This document shows positions 6,136 through 6,643 of a stretch of 6,643 bases of DNA, in pieces. The DNA lies in contig QMPB01000256.1 of assembly GCA_003648395.1 (NCBI GenBank), positions 1 to 6,643 on the forward strand, given 5' to 3'. Numbering within the stretch: the first letter of the stretch is position 1; each line of letters opens with the position of its first letter. Under the pieces are notes generated by a model. The model worked only from the letters and a program-made list of their open reading frames with translations. It searched no databases and was not told where the DNA came from. A program made the translations under genes and the position numbers. The stretch is from Bacteroidota bacterium. Lineage in GTDB: Bacteria; Bacteroidota; Bacteroidia; Bacteroidales; UBA1556.

Positions 6136-6643
6136 ATGCAAAGCATAATTAAAGATAAACAATACTATAAATTCTGCTTTTATGGATTTCTGAAAAATCT
6201 AAGATTCTTTGATGCATTCTTTATCCTATTTCTAATTGAAAAAGGCTTATCGTTTACCGAGATTGGAAGTTTATATGCTATTAGAGAGATCTTTATTAAT
6301 GTATTTGAAATTCCATCAGGAATAATTGCTGACACTTATGGTCGGAAAAACTCTCTAATTGCATCCTTCATTGCCTATATTATTTCCTTTTATGTATTTT
6401 ATACTTCAGAAAACTATTGGTTTTTTATACTAGCATTTATATTATATGGGGTTGGTGATGCTTTCAGAACAGGGACTCATAAAGGAATGATAATGGACTA
6501 TCTAAAGCTAAATAAATGGAGTGATCAAAAAATACAATACTACGGTCATACGCGTTCCTGCTCACAAAAAGGCTCTGCTATTTCTTCTCTTTTAGCAGGA
6601 CTGATTGTGTTCTATAGCGGTTCTTATCAAAATATATTTTTAT
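6136..6643 (+). CDS. Major facilitator superfamily transporter, 5' part (cut by window end)
   Basis: The first 169 codons of a longer gene; the frame is open at the window edge. An in-frame TAA at 6112-6114 and no earlier ATG support this start. The protein is very hydrophobic. Likely membrane helices lie at about residues 12-35, 42-64, 74-91, 95-113 and 146-165. Between the second and third is SGIIADTYGRK (61-71), a clear version of MFS motif A (GxLxDxxGRK) that marks the cytoplasmic loop gating transport. Helix four contains LYGVGDAFRTGTHKGMIMDYL, a pattern common in the MFS group that carries small molecules or drugs out by proton antiport. The substrate cannot be told from this half. MFS proteins usually have about 400 residues in 12 helices, so more than half of the gene lies outside the window. 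It is transcribed away from the hypothetical gene at 5239-5946. Confidence 0.88.
   Translation, partial: MQSIIKDKQYYKFCFYGFLKNLRFFDAFFILFLIEKGLSFTEIGSLYAIREIFINVFEIPSGIIADTYGRKNSLIASFIAYIISFYVFYTSENYWFFILAFILYGVGDAFRTGTHKGMIMDYLKLNKWSDQKIQYYGHTRSCSQKGSAISSLLAGLIVFYSGSYQNIFL

Overview
The window is AT-rich (by eye about 30% GC) and looks like chromosomal DNA of a Bacteroidota bacterium. Three things point there: a secreted protein with a type IX secretion (T9SS) type A C-terminal sorting domain, a TPR plus PD40 envelope protein of the PorE/OmpA-like kind common in that phylum, and promoter-like sequences of the Bacteroidota type (TTG, 19-21 nt spacer, TAnnTTTG) instead of -35/-10 boxes. The genus cannot be told; a Bacteroidales/Marinilabiliales-like or flavobacterial relative is plausible.

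Layout. Positions 1-208 are non-coding and hold four successive inverted repeats, a small tandem repeat and a likely promoter. Positions 209-3091 (+) encode a 960-residue secreted Asp-box (BNR/VPS10-type) beta-propeller protein with a PKD domain and a T9SS sorting tail. Positions 3092-3438 hold a weak hairpin, a 46-codon remnant of a short-chain dehydrogenase/reductase (3169-3309), and a promoter candidate. Positions 3439-5193 (+) encode a 584-residue TPR/PD40 periplasmic protein that lacks the OmpA domain usually found at the end of this architecture. After a 45-nt convergent gap, 5239-5946 (-) encodes an unrecognised 235-residue cytoplasmic protein. A 189-nt divergent promoter region follows, then the first 169 codons of an MFS transporter (6136 to the window edge).

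How the genes relate. The two large plus-strand genes both concern the cell envelope: one is a T9SS cargo, the other resembles T9SS-associated or peptidoglycan-associated periplasmic proteins. They are separated by 347 nt and the second has its own promoter candidate, so an operon is not supported and a functional link is only a guess. The minus-strand gene and the MFS gene are divergently transcribed from one intergenic region and may be co-regulated.

No complete undescribed system (defence, CRISPR, mobile element, biosynthetic cluster) is visible. The items most worth a second look are the inverted-repeat cluster at 13-125, the OmpA-less PorE-like protein with an apparent insertion in its carboxypeptidase-regulatory-like domain, and the truncated SDR remnant with a damaged nucleotide-binding motif.
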